Shown: positions 38,285 to 50,761 of the stretch, in pieces
Numbering within the stretch: the stretch's first letter is position 1
Layout of the letters: the number at the start of each line of letters is the position of its first letter
From: Pinus tabuliformis
Taxonomy: Eukaryota > Streptophyta > Pinopsida > Pinales > Pinaceae
NCBI GenBank assembly: GCA_031772625.1
Contig: CM062818.1
Coordinates: forward strand, 1,284,008,277-1,284,072,276
Direction: 5' to 3'
DNA: 64,000 bases
Made by a program: the position numbers and the translations under genes
Notes under the pieces: model-generated
What the model was told of the DNA's origin: nothing
The model's database searches: none
Seen by the model: only the letters and a program-made list of their open reading frames with translations

Positions 38285-40593
38285 TTGAAATTTGAACATA
38301 GAGAAAGGAAAATTAAAGGGTTAAGACTATGGGGTAACAACCTTCCGATCACCCACCAACAATTTGTAGATGATATCATGCTTTTTTGCGCAGTCTCTCT
38401 AAGAGAAGTAAAAAGAATAAAAAAGATTCTTGACCTTTTCATGGAAGCTTCAGGCACTCAAATCAACAAGGACAAATCTTGCACATTCTTCTTCAACACG
38501 CCAGGCACTGTTAAATCTTTCTTGACTAGAATATTGGGCTTTCACTTTGGAGATTTACCCACAAAGTATTTGGGAACACAACTAGCCCTAAATCCACTCA
38601 AGATGGCAAACTGGCACCACACCATAGAAAAACTCAAGAATAGATTGGCAAACTGGTCCTTTCGAACCTTGAACATAGCAGGAAGAACAGTGCTTCTTAG
38701 ATCGGTCTTACAAGCAATTCCCATCTACCCTCTGTCGGCAATGGCGGTACCAAAAGGGGCATGCACAAAAATGGTGGAGATATTCAAAAAATTCATTTGG
38801 GGAGGGCCACAACAACAAAAGAAATGGGCCTTGATATCGTGGAAGGGCCTGACAAAAAATAAAGCAGAAGGGGGATTAGGGCTAAGAGATCCCTACATCC
38901 TTAATCAAGTAATGGGAGCGAAGCTATGGTGGAGATGGATGAAGGGAGGAGAAGAGCTATGGAAAAGAATCTGGACGCAAAAATACAACATGCACACAAA
39001 AATTGAAGACCTCCTAAGACTAGAAGAAACACCAAGGGGCTTTACAATATGGAACCTGGCCAGTCAAAATAGAGACAGAATCTCCAAACATGCATTCTGG
39101 GAAATCCGAAATGGGAAATCAGCTAAATTCTGGGATGAATCTTGGCAGCAAAGAGAAAAACTGAAGGAAATGGAGGACCTCAGAAATACATGTTAGAGAG
39201 CTAAGAGGAAGGACTAAATCATGTAAAATATTACTGGCATGAAGGAAGACAGGAGGAAACCTGGAGAACTTGGAAGGATCCAGATGTGTGGGATAGAAAC
39301 ATTGATATTGAACAAAGAGAGCTATACACAACAGAAATGAAGTCTAGGAGAATAATTATTAAAACAGGTCCATATATATTAATATGGGGTAAATCCACGA
39401 CAGGAACCTTCACGATTAAAGAAGCCTACCATCTAACCATGCAGCAAGGGAAGGATGAAAATGCTTCCATCTAGAAACAAATATGGCAGGGTCACTGGTG
39501 GCCAAAGGTAACTATGTTCTTATGGCTAGTAGGGAAGAGTCGTATCCTGATATGGGACCAGCTTCAGAAGCGTGGAATCCATGGGCCCCCTAGATGTTGT
39601 TTATGTAAACAAGCCCAGAAAACTCAGGAACATCTCCTAAACTCATGCCCTTTCACCCAGCAACAATGGGATGAAATCAATAAGCTTTTTGGGAAGACAA
39701 ATAGAGATCCTCACAGCATTAAAGAAACTATTAATCAATGGGGACGAGGCTAATTCCTAAGTATAATGGTTAGAAGGGCCTAGAGTTTAACAATGGGCTT
39801 AAATATATGGATGATATGGAAAGTGAGAAACTGAAGAATATTTCAAGACAAAGAAATGGCACCTGAACTGATCTAGAAAAGAACCCAAAGCCACATATGG
39901 GAAACAATCTTAATGGAAAACTAGAATCAAGTAGATTGAGAAACAACTCCGGAGGAAGGTAAGATCTTGGCATACCTCAATTTAGAACACGGAACGGTTC
40001 ATCCCCAAAATCAAAAAGATTCGGTATCACTTTTCAATAGCCCTGCTAATTTTATATGCCCTCAAGATGGCTTTATCAAACTGAACTTCAATGGGGCCTC
40101 TAAAGGAAATCTAGGGCCAACAGGATTCAGAGGCATCTTCAGGGATCATCAAGGGAGGAAAAGATGGGTGTACGCAGATCATGGGGGTATTATGAGCAAC
40201 AATGAAGCAGAATTGATGGCAATTCACCAAGGATTAAGAATAGCGATCCGAAATGGATACAATAATCTGGAAATAGAGGGTGACTCAAAGCTAGTGATAG
40301 AGATGCTTAGAAAATTGAATAATGGCAAGGACTGGGAAAAAGTAGCGCAGAGCTGGAGGACGACAGGCCTAATTCAGGACATGGAAATGCTCATAAAAGG
40401 AATTGACTATAAGATTATCAATCATATCAGAAGGGATGGCAATAAGGCAGCGGACTTCCTTGCTAATTGGGGATGCAATGAACAAGGGGGTAAGGTTGAT
40501 AGTATATGGCCGATGCATATGGAAGATCAAAGGTGGGAGCCCCTCAAAGCAATCATCACCCATGACAATAATGCGGACACGATCTCAAGGTAA
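38285..40593 (+). pseudogene. LINE ORF2 remnant: RT, zinc-binding domain, RNase H
   Basis: Frame 38285-39196 has the RT active-site box FVDD (about 38368) and downstream RT/thumb motifs (KYLGTQL, NRLANWSFRTLNIAGR, FIWGG, WKGLTKNKAEGGLGLRD). A shift leads to 39286-39753 with the zinc-binding segment (CCLCKQAQKTQEHLLNSCPF), broken by a stop near 39472. Frame 39967-40593 is a plant-type RNase H domain. Its first catalytic Asp is Asn (KLNFNGASKGN), whereas the Glu (NNEAELMAI), second Asp (IEGDSKLVIEM) and last Asp (NKAADFLAN) remain. It is one disabled ORF2. Confidence 0.85.
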
Positions 40594-41370
40594 TAGTCAC
40601 AAGCGGCCCCCGATCGGGGTGAGAGATGGGGAGATGACGTGGGAACGGATCATGGAGAGGAATGGATGGCATTGCTGGCCACCAAACATTCCTATAATAA
40701 AACAGGACACGGGGGCAGCATGCAGACGGGACAGCATCCCGAGGAACAGAGGTGACAAGGGAATGGGGGAAGAAACAGCAGGAATCGGCGGCGATAGAAT
40801 GATGAGATGTAGGACAGGTGGAAGAAGGCAAATAAGGGAGGTGAAGGGAGTAAGGGTGATCATTATGCAGCGAAGGAGGAAGACAACAGGAGTGTAGGAA
40901 GAGCTAGTTTCATCGGAGGAGACACAAAGGTCCAGGTATGTTTTTGTAAAGCCAATCAAAGGTCCAGGTATGTTTTTGTAAAGCCAAATCTTGTAATTTT
41001 CTTAACTTTAGGTAGTCTGATAGAAGAGAGGGGAGAGCTAGGAATAGCAGAGAGAGGGAGAAGTATGCTAGAGGGGGAAATATCCCTTAGAGCTTGCAGT
41101 AAGGAAGCGAAAGGTGGTACGAAGGAAAATTCAGAGGAAGGGCATAGCATGGGAAGGAACCGTGGAAATCAGGGCAAAGACCTGCTTGGTTTCTGCAAGT
41201 GCTGTGATCAGGGACAACCCGAGGAGGACAAAGAAACAATCTGGGAGATAGAGAAGACTACAAAGAGTAATCAATTGTCAGGGCTAAGGGGAGGAAAGCC
41301 TGAGAGCAGCTAGACCATCGGGAGAACCTGGAAAGGGGAGGGTAAAACTTGGGGAAAGGGAACTCAAGAA
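40594..41370 (+). other. Purine-rich region between LINE RNase H and the following ORF
   Basis: GA-rich sequence with no recognisable domain. It contains a perfect 36-bp tandem duplication ('caaaggtccaggtatg...' at about 40924-40959 and 40960-40986 onward). It may be LINE 3' sequence or a second mobile piece. Confidence 0.5.
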
Positions 41371-41979
41371 ATGGGAAGAAAGGCAATGACAGATAATCTA
41401 ACCTTTGTTGTTGGCCATGATAATCAGGAGGCTGTAAGGAGCAGAATGGAGCGGCTGGGATGGGGAAGGGGGCATGGTGGAAGAGGCCGGTCTAACCAGC
41501 TCGGTCGCAATAACCCAACATCCTCAACGTCAATCCCTCAAAGACGCAGCTGGAGTACTATGAGGAAAACCGTTCAAGAGGCTGAAAGGGCATACCGAGA
41601 AGGCACTGACGAGGATATCCGTAGGCTCATTAAGGAACTGGAAGAAAACGTAATGGAAGAAGACTCAGAGCCAAAAATGGAAGAATGGGGGGACCTCATT
41701 CAGGACCCAAGTAACACCAGGGGACAAATGACATTATATAAACATGCCTTGCATGTTTATTGGGTGTTGAAATGCTTACTCGCCAAGGCGCTGGAGCAAG
41801 TTGCAGGAGAAATGGCGGAATTGGCCCAGGGCATGCCTAATATGAAGAAGGAAATGAAGAACCTTCAAATCACAATGATCATGCAGGATAGTAAGCTGGA
41901 TGAAATCCAACAACAGTTGAAGCAGCTTATTCCAGCACAAAGGGAAGCGGTGGTACCACCCGAGAGGGGGGAAGAATGA
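41371..41979 (+). CDS. Hypothetical 202-residue protein after the LINE
   Basis: An intact frame MGRKAMTDNLTF... ending PPERGEE. I do not recognise the family. It has an Arg/Gly-rich stretch (GWGRGHGGRGRSNQ, about residues 30-43) of the kind that binds nucleic acid. A charged acidic/basic middle follows, then a C-terminal half (about residues 130-195) with heptad-like hydrophobic spacing (LAKALEQVAGEMAELAQ...MKKEMKNLQI...LDEIQQQLKQL) that predicts a coiled coil. An RG-rich part plus a coiled coil is reminiscent of gag or LINE ORF1 proteins. The frame is open for over 600 bases among decayed neighbours, which suggests coding origin. It could be the ORF1 of a neighbouring LINE copy or an extra 3' ORF. 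Confidence 0.45.
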   Translation: MGRKAMTDNLTFVVGHDNQEAVRSRMERLGWGRGHGGRGRSNQLGRNNPTSSTSIPQRRSWSTMRKTVQEAERAYREGTDEDIRRLIKELEENVMEEDSEPKMEEWGDLIQDPSNTRGQMTLYKHALHVYWVLKCLLAKALEQVAGEMAELAQGMPNMKKEMKNLQITMIMQDSKLDEIQQQLKQLIPAQREAVVPPERGEE

Positions 41980-43600
41980 CATTTTAGTTCGTGCAGCTGT
42001 TTACCATGTTGGTTTTCTGAGGATAGTATTCCATTTTTTGTTTGTTTTCATGATTGCCAGATATATGCTTAGTATTTTTTGTTGCGAAGTTTATTTAGCA
42101 TGGATTGATAGACTTATTCATTTTTGTTATCGGATGGCTTATATTAATTTGAGGTGGCCAACAGACTCGGTTTCCCATTTGGGCGGGTTGAGGCCACCAA
42201 AACGAAGTATATGGCTTAACCTGGATTAGTATGGCTTAACCTCGATTATATGAAGTTGACAATAGTTTTTGTTACAAGAAATGCTCTGATTCATTTTTTC
42301 TTTCTAAAATATAGTAAATGAAATTATAATTTTTCATATTAAACAATTATAAATGAAATTATAAATTTTCATTATAATTATAATTTATAATTTATAATGT
42401 ACACTTGGTTCACACTACGAACACTATAATTATATTCACACTAACCCTATAATTTATAATTATAGTTTCAATATGTACACTACGAACTCTAGGTTCACAC
42501 TTTTATTTAAGGTGATTCAAATCTTTTCTGCAATTGTCGTTTGGTTATTATTCGGGAGAGAAATCAAACAATCAACTTCAATTTTATTTATCCAAGGTTT
42601 TCAAACAAGCCGTTTCTCTATCTGTCCTTTGGTTGTAGCCTATTTAATATGTGCACTAGGGACTCTTCGTTCACACGTTATCTGAGGTGATTCAAGTGAA
42701 AGGTGAAGTGGAACCAACGGGTGCCTGCATGTATATATTTGCGTCAGGGACAATTATTTCTTTCGTTTAGAGTCATTTCATAGTTTCATTACAAAGCAGT
42801 GCATATATTCCTCCATTTCTCTACCTCTTCAGAGAGAGTCTAGAATCTACAGATTCAAGAATATTTCTGGATCTAGTATTTTTTTATCGGCGGAGCAGAC
42901 TATTTGATTATCGTTACCTAAAATCAGGAAAAATCTGTTATTGATGGAAGAAATCAATCCAAATTCAAAACGCATGCCAACCTTCATAAACAAGAACAGA
43001 AGGATTTGAACCCTGATGGGAGTAAGCGGTGGAGTTAAGGGCGGGCTACCAGAGGAAGACATGTTGCTGCAATTATTCCCCAGAAGATGAGAGTGGGACT
43101 AAACAGGGGTGCCAAATTCTGTATTCCTCCTGCATGAAAACCTCGTCGTCGTAGAATATGCAGGGCCCTTCTGAATTATTTGACATATTGCGCAAGTCTT
43201 CATATTCATTTTTTGAATGTGAATCTGCCGGATCTCAATCTCGCCATGGCTAGCCCGAGCACGAAGAAGGAAACAATGAAGAAACAGATCAGCGAGACCG
43301 GGAAGAAGAAGAAGGGTAACTCCCTGGTACAATGAATACCGTGGGTTTGCAGAAGAAGAGTACTCAGAAACGATGCACTTCTTTCAAGTAGCGAATCAGA
43401 AAAGAGTAGTAGAATATTTCTACAAGGGGTCATCTACCAAAACGATATTTCACGTTCTAACACTGAAAACATCCTCGCAAGAGAAATGCTTGTATGAAGA
43501 AACTATCAAGAAACGGTTAGGCGATCAAGAAACGGTTCAGCGAGGAACAGCTCTAATTATAAATTATTAATCTAATGATTTTAAAATCTTTAATCCCCTA
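41980..43600. other. Unassigned region, possible gene or transcript fragment
   Basis: AT-rich 3' DNA after the LINE (to about 42700), with repeated 'tatggcttaacct', 'aattataatttataa' and 'cactacgaacact' words. It is followed at 42800-43560 by more GC-balanced DNA with several short open frames on both strands (for example MASPSTKKETMKKQ from ATG 43246). None matches a family I know, so I do not call a gene. Confidence 0.35.
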
Positions 43601-46600
43601 ACATTCTATCCAATAGTACAGAGTGACAGTTGAAGAAGTTGTTTTAAAAAAAAAACACCTTAGGATGTAAAAACACCTTAAAGTGTAATAAAATAAATAT
43701 ACATTTCATCACATACCAAAGAACCAAACCATATAACCATAACTAAAAGCCTCGTTTTCTGAAATAAAATGACATGTACCAACTCATGATTGCCCCCAAA
43801 AAAGGGGAATGACAATAAGGAAATCACGTTTCAAGCCTCTCCCTCCATACTATAAGGGTATTTAAGTCAAATGTTAACTTTCCGATTTCTTATCAATTAT
43901 ATTTTATTAGTGGTTTTTAGTGTGATTTTTTGGAAGTTTTTTTGGTCTAATTTTTCTAAAATTCAGCAGGAATTTATTGAAATCACAGGCTTGGTAAGTA
44001 ACCCCGCAAAATAGAAGTTCCTTGGGGTTTTTCAGAGTGCTGAATTCATATATAGAGTCAAAAAACCAATTTAAATAACACAAATCAAATTTTCATCTTA
44101 ATTATTTTCGCCAGATTCCAATACCACAAAAACCCCATTTTATTTGTAATTGTATTTAAAATTATTTAATCAGTTTGCATTCCACTTAATTCTCTTAAGT
44201 ACATCTTTTGGTAAAGCTATTGAAAGTCTTCAAGCAATTGGAAAATAAATTTGAAGAATGCCCCACTCTCAAGTATTTTTTGGAAAATAAATTTGAAAAA
44301 TGCCCTTTACCGCAAAACCTTTTGTACACCATTCATAAATGCCCCACTCTCAAGTCATTTTTTGGAAAATGAATTTGAAAAATGCCCTTTTACCACAAAA
44401 CCTTTTGTACACCATTCATAAATCTCAAGGTAGGTTAGGAATCTATAGAAAATTTCGTTTCTTTCTTAAAATGAATTATTTTAAATATGTGCATAAACGA
44501 CCATAAAGGAAGGAAAAATGCTTATAATCTTTGAACTTGGCATAGAGACTTTAGCACATATCCTACTTAATGTCTACTTAAGTCATTTTTTGGAAAATAA
44601 ATTTGAAAAATGCACATTTTCCACACAACCTTTTGTACACCATTCATAAATGCCCCACTCTCAAGTCATTTTTTTGGAAAATGAATTTGAAAAATGCCCT
44701 TTTACAACAAAACCTTTTGTACTCCATTCATAAATATCAATATCGAGGTAGGTTAGGAATCTATAGAAAATTTCGTTTCTTTCTTAAAATCCAAATTATT
44801 TTAAATATGTGCATAAACGACCATTAAGGAAAGGAAAAATGCTTATAATCTTTGAACTTGGCATAGGGACTTTAACACATATCCTACTTAATGTCTACTT
44901 ATCTTATCATATATGTATAAAAATAATATTTGTATTTTTTTAATATATAGTAAAGTTAATTTATTATATAATAATGGTATTTTTATAATGTAGTAATTTT
45001 TTTGAAATATTTTAGGTTTAAAATTCAATAAAATTATTATATTATATTTAATTATATTGTTATAGTAGTTTTTTGGAAATATGTTAGGTTCATAATTTTC
45101 GAATAATCAAGATTTTGAGTGAATACTTCATTTATTATTTATTAAGAAAAATAAAATTAAAAATAAAATTTTTTATTCTTGATAATAAATATAATATTAA
45201 TTTTGATCCCATTTATTTTTAAATGATGGAAAAAAATTTCACTTAAAACATCAAACATTTTAAAATTATAAACACTATATATTTTCAAAAAACTACTACA
45301 TTATTACATTTTACCTCAAAAACATATCTTTACCCGGTTTTCAATCAATTTCCTTATTAAATTAAAAAATAACTTTTCCATGCAGTATCTCATATTGCTC
45401 CTCTCCGTATCGGAAGTTTCGGTTTCTTTTAGTTACCCTATCCGAAGTTAAATCTTGGCTAAGCTTTCTAGGAAAGATCGAATGTGTGGAAGATTTTATT
45501 ATGGTTATTTGTTATATGGTTTTTCCTTTAATATTCATAGAGAAATTTTAAAACTAAAATTATTTAAGATTTAAGTAGTTTTAATTTTTAGTTAGTTTTA
45601 TGTGAGATTTAGTCTTTAACAAATTTTAAGATCAAATTGAGAGGAGTTGAGAATAATAATTAATTTTGGAGATAAACATTATTTTATAAGACATTGAAGC
45701 TTAACTAAGTTTTCCACTATTTAGATAACAGAAATTTTATATTTAATAAAATTATTTTTTCATTCAACATTAAAATTAATACTAAATTTAATTTAATTAT
45801 ATATATACGATTGATTTATTATTAAAATTTTATATTATATGTTATTATTTTGGATTATTTTTAAATATTTTAGTATAAATTATTTTAAGAATTAAACAAA
45901 AAGATTTATTTTTATAAACTTAAGTTGTATACTAAAAACAATTAACTACCAAATTAATACTATAAGTAAAAAGGAAAATATATCATCAATTATAGAAGAA
46001 TGTTGATACCCTCATTAAACCCTTGGCCTTATGGAATGGGGCTCCACAAATTTTATTCCCATCCATATTGATTTTGAAAATTTAGTGTTGATTAAATTAT
46101 ATATAATTTTCTTTATATTGTGTTTTTAATTTCCCTTTTGATTTTTTTATTATCAAATGATTGATATGATAATACTGTTTAGATTATAATTAAATAAATT
46201 ATGGTTTAATATTGATTGATTTAGTTTTTTATGTTGTATATATGTTATCATTGATTTCAATTGCATTGTTATTGGTGTCAAAGTTTAGTGGCATGAGAGA
46301 TCGTTGAATGTGTATTGTCACTATGAATAGCATGTTGAATAGCATGTTGTCATAGTTGAAGTTTGGATAACATATATTTGAAGAATTTTCTTCCCCAAAT
46401 CCCTAGTTCAAATGAGAATGAAAGTTGTATAGTTAGATAACCATTTCAAAGATATTTCCGATGGAATATAACACTTAGTCTAACTACCAAAGGAATGAAA
46501 AGAAGGAGTGTTTTGTACTAAAGAAATCCAACAAGTGGACTTATCTAGACCTTTTCCAAGATCTGGACCATCCAATATGCATCCAGACATCTAGGTATTT

Positions 46601-47930
46601 GGGGTTGTATAGAGGAAACCAGTTAAGAAGTTGGTTGGATCTAGATTTCTTAGTTCTAAGCATAAGGTGGACCCTATTATGACGTGGAAGTATAGGTGGT
46701 GATAGATGGAATTTATGTCGATCAAGTGATGATGTGGTAGTCTCAAGATGGTGGCACATGGCACTTGTTATCAACATTTTAGGCAGCTAATTTAAAAGGT
46801 GGAAAATGACACATGACAGTATGATGACTTGGTAGATGACATGGTAATGATATGGAAGAGTTGATGTGGTAATAAAATCACATGGTGGGTTTTGATTGGC
46901 TCTCAAATTTTCAATATGGTAACTTGTAAAGTCTCGGGATTCATTCCCTAGTAGTTTGGTGAAGGTTTTCTCTATATTTTTATTTTGGCCAAAATAGAAA
47001 AGGATAAGGAAATTGTGCCAAAATTAGTAGTGGAGAAAGGTTATTTGGGTGCCTAATGGTTTGGGGGTGAAGGAAACATGCACATGAAAAATAAACCTAG
47101 TACAAAATTCGATGGAGAAGGAATTTTGGTCAATGTTATGTAATCAAGGTTCTATGCGGAAGAAGATATTCGACCTCTGGTTCATCCAAAACTTAAACAG
47201 GTGTGAATCATATGAAAAGGAATGGATTCCCATATATATGGAGATCATAATTGAAGGTTGTGGTTCCACACTTTGTTATATGGGATAATGTTGACCCCAT
47301 TGGAGATAAAATTAATATTGGATGAAAAATGATTAGGGTGACTAGTATCATGTTACAAGCAGGTGGACCCGGATCCGTATTTAGGGGAACTTTTGGTTAG
47401 TAGGCTCATATTATGTGGTTTTTGCGTGACTAACTATAGGACCCCAAGGATCCAAGGAGCATTGGTTTAAGTCATATCCGGGTTATCCAGACTAGATTTC
47501 TTATAGAATACACTAAAGCAATATTTTAAGGTTTCCAATTGTTATCCATGATGAGTCAACCCTACCAAAATTTAGATACATCAATGCAATAATAATAATG
47601 CATAGAAATTTGGAAGTGGTGAGTGATTATTGATTGAGAAAGAAGTGTTTTTTTGTAGAACTTCCTTGTAGATTCAAACTGCTTATGCAATTTACTAAAA
47701 CAAAACACTTGAATCTACTCTACTCATTAGTGTAAAGTAATGAATCGATCTCGAAATCATAACATAAACATGAGACAATATTCAATACACGTACTTAGAG
47801 AAATATCTAAGGAGAAAGAAACTTCTCAAAATCCCTTCCTATATGTATTGCATTAGTCAGAAAATAGAGAAGAAATACAATGCTTGCTCAAGCTTGAGAA
47901 ACTTTTGCACTAGTATAATCTATCTCACTA
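43601..47930. other. AT-rich spacer without recognisable genes
   Basis: Very AT-rich (44900-46250 especially). Contains the diverged tandem duplications at about 44220-44920 and words typical of old non-coding repeats near 46800-46920. No coding frame is supported. Confidence 0.6.
44230..44920. repeat. Nested tandem duplications
   Basis: The block 'ggaaaataaatttgaaaaatgccc...cattcataaatgccccactctcaagtcatttttt' (about 95 bp) occurs about four times (near 44245, 44280, 44357, 44590 and 44675). A larger unit of about 300 bp, including 'ggtaggttaggaatctatagaaaatttcg' and 'gcataaacgaccat', is present twice (about 44341-44580 and 44640-44905). Confidence 0.8.
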
Positions 47931-49229
47931 TGTAATATCCCATATCAGGAATATACCCCAAACACAAGCAAACTCCAACTAGAGATGGACTGGGAGGGCA
48001 TTTACCAGATATGTCGCCTCTAAAAAGAGGACGAGATCCGGAGGCTACCTGGCCCTTTCCAGACTCTATCTAAGAGTATAATAGAAACACACAAGTGGTA
48101 TAATAGTCGAGAATGCTCACAGAGGTATAAGTAACAGTGATACTATATATATCAAATAAACCATAAATAGATACACAAGAAATGCAGTGAGAAATGATAA
48201 GCCATTTTATTATACTGAGCAATAAATGAGTATAGGATGTGATTAGACAGATGGCACCTCGACTTGCACAAAGCAAGTGAATAAATACTCTCAGAATGAC
48301 AATAATGGCCTCTTTGCGTGGATGCTGCTGCTGCTAGAAAACAAATGATGATTTGGGGCTGCTCCCCTCCTTGGAAAAAGCTGAAACTCTGGATTCAGGC
48401 TCTACTCAAGAAACCTAGAAAAACCCAGAAAGCTTTCCTGGAATGGCCTCACATTGATCTGCGTCCCAGCTGCTGGGAAACTACCATGCTACTATTGCTA
48501 CTGGAAATCGAATGAGGATTTGGGGTTGCTCCCCTCCTCAGAAAAGGCTGAAACTCTGGAATCAGACTCTACTCAAAAAACCCAGAAAAACCCAGAAAGC
48601 TTTTCTGAAATGGCCGACCCCCGAAAATCACCCCCTTGGGGTTCTGCGCAGTTCCTCAAAGACGCTGATGAAATTGTTGCTGAAATGCTAATGAAACTGC
48701 TGCTGAAATGCTGATGAATCTACTGCTGGAATGCCAATGGAAATACCTTGCCCGAGAAGGCACTCGAAGTCCCTCGGGGCTAAGGGTGATATCTCCAAAT
48801 GGAGACACTCAATGCACTAAATAGTGCTGCAGACTAGGTAAACAGCCACCGTGCTCTCAGTTGAAATGAATATCACAAATGCTCATAACCAGAATGATCC
48901 CAAATGAGGGGGTTCCTCTCTATTTTATAGCCTCTGCCTCTCACAATCCCTAGGCTCACTTTCTCCTGCGTGATCCCCTTCTTGCCATGTGTTCCTTCCC
49001 TCCTGCGCAGTCCCTCCATGTGTCTGCGTGGGCCCCATTTTTGCGTCCCCCTTTGGCCCCCTTGGTTCCCCCTTAAGTCACAACGTTGTGCTACCTAGGA
49101 AGTGACTTTTTATTCTAAAGTGAGTTATGTTCCCCCTTCCTCACTTTTTATTTACAAATAACTATAGAAGGCAAAAATCGAACAAAATCGAATATTCCAA
49201 TTAGCCATAACTAATTAGGAATATTATAA
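47931..49229 (-). repeat. 3' LTR of gypsy element D
   Basis: About 1.3 kb next to a minus-strand purine tract (CCAAGGGAGAT, about 49231-49241). It ends on the minus strand with GGGATATTACA at 47931. It contains an internal tandem duplication of about 165 bp (about 48335-48445 and 48505-48612; 'gatttggggctgctcccctcct' in both). The partner LTR lies outside the window, so the boundaries rest on the purine tract and end motifs. Confidence 0.65.
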
Positions 49230-50735
49230 TCTCCCTTGGAAAAATGTTGTTTGTTCTCAAGCAACTGAAGTGATGGATGCTGTAAGATCTCCTCACTCTC
49301 CCAAGTGGCATCCTCATCCGGCAAATTCTTCCACCTCACCAAGAATTTTTGGACCATCCTGCTCCGCAACCATCTCTCCCTAGAGTCAATGATAGCCTCC
49401 AGCTGCAATACCAAAATTCCCCTCATCATCCATGGGTGGTAGCTCATTCATCACGATCATCTGCTGCCCCAATGCCTTTTTCAGGCATGATACATGAAAT
49501 TATGAATCTTGCTGACTTGGGGTAGCTCCAACTCATATGCAACCTGTCCAATCCTGCGTATCACCTTGTATGGCCCATAAAAGCAGGGCTTGAGCTTCTC
49601 AGCCCCCTTCTACTTCAGCGATGAATGTCGGTATGGCCGTAATCATTGGTAGACCATGTCCACTACCTCAAACTGTCTCTCCACCCAACCCCTATCAGCA
49701 TACAACTTCTACTGGTTCTGCGCTGTAGCCATGTTATCCTTGAGAGCTCGGAGGATATCTTGACTCTCTTGGATCCAAATCTTGGCTCTAGGAGCCTTGC
49801 TATCACCAAACATCACGTCAGCAAAAGATAAAGGATGATACCCATATAAGGCATAAAATAGTGACATACCCATGGACATGTGATGTGAAGTATTGTAGCA
49901 GTACTCCCCCAGATGCAGCCACTTCAGCCATGCTCGCTGCTGCCCACTGACATAGTTATGCAAGTAGCCCTCCAACCACTTGTTAACTATCTCCGTTTAT
50001 CCGTTCGTCTATGGGTGATAGCTGGTATTTAGTGTCAACTCCGTCCCCACCAATCGGAAAAGCTCCTGCCAAAACCCGCCCATGAAACGACTGTCCCTGT
50101 CACTGACGATGGTCTTAGGAAGACCATGTAGCCTGAAGGTCTCCCTGAAGAATAACTTGGCCACCTGTGCTATTGTATAGTGTGTGGATATGGCAAAGAA
50201 ATGTGTGTACTTTGTCAGTCGATTAACAACGACAAAGATACAATCCTTGCCCTATACCATGGGCAACCCTGTGATGAAATCCATCGAAATACTCTCCCAT
50301 TTCCCCTCCAAAATGGGAAGAGGCTGCAATAATCCTGCGGGATGGCTCATCTCTCCCTTGTTCCCCTAGCAAACATCGCACTCCCGAATGTGTTGGAGTA
50401 CGTCCTCCTTGAGGCCCTTCCATGAGAACCTCTCCCTAATGGCCCTGTAGGTTTTGGTAAAACCTTGATGTCCTGCCAATGGGGAATCATGTGATGCCTG
50501 GAATATCTTCTTCTTGAGTTGAGACCCCTTAGTCAAGAAGATTCGGTCCCTGTAGTAAATGATCTCATCGACCACCCTATACATGTCATTTGCCACCTGC
50601 CCATCCAGAACCTCACATGCAAATCTATCCTTGGAGTACTCTACTAAGAGTCGATCCCTCCAACCTGTATCCAAGCTCATAAGAGACAACGTGGCTGGTC
50701 TATGTGAAAGGGCATCTGCTACCACGTTGTTCTTA
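49230..50735 (-). pseudogene. Gypsy element D pol, 3' part (integrase and chromodomain), split by the transposon
   Basis: Read on the minus strand from 50735: the end of RNase H (NNVVADALSHRP), then the integrase zinc region (HDSPLAGHQGFTKTYRAI...HIRECDVC). Integrase core fragments are interrupted by stops (for example TAG after CDVC, and several at 50000-50250). The integrase C-terminal region is at 49975-49709, and a chromodomain is at 49447-49211 (FLVRWKNLPDEDATWESEE). The first few residues upstream of NNVV in the long frame (50836-50736) do not belong to pol. They are read through from the inserted transposon end. The RNase H upstream half resumes at 63841-64000. Confidence 0.88.
50727..50735. 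repeat. 9-bp target-site duplication TTGTTCTTA, left
   Basis: Gypsy D pol sequence at the left border of the 13.1 kb insertion. It is repeated exactly at 63841-63849. The preceding base differs (g versus c) and the following base differs (a versus c), so the duplication is exactly nine bases. Confidence 0.9.
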
Positions 50736-50741
50736 AATAAT

Positions 50742-50761
50742 GTAAACTTTGAAACGGGAAC
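50742..50761 (+). repeat. Left terminal inverted repeat
   Basis: GTAAACTTTgAAACgGGAAC; lower-case bases differ from the reverse complement of the right end. Confidence 0.8.

Larger units (their letters stand above)
38285..41979 (+). mobile_element. 5'-truncated L1-like LINE
   Basis: Contains, in order, the C-terminal half of a non-LTR reverse transcriptase, a reverse-transcriptase-associated zinc-binding domain, and a plant-type RNase H. A further ORF at 41371-41979 follows. ORF1, the endonuclease and the N-terminal RT are absent, as is usual for 5'-truncated LINEs. I could not see a clear poly(A) tail or target duplication, so the 3' end is uncertain. Confidence 0.75.

Noticed and set aside
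43206-43433. Possible small host gene on either strand
   Set aside because: Several overlapping short frames of similar length with no recognisable domain. Insufficient evidence to call one.
44230-44920. CRISPR-like array
   Set aside because: Repeats are long, diverged and without unique spacers of constant length; the genome is eukaryotic.
50223-50423. Minus-strand open frame of 66 codons with Arg/Gly-rich content
   Set aside because: It is a shifted-frame shadow of the decayed gypsy D integrase.
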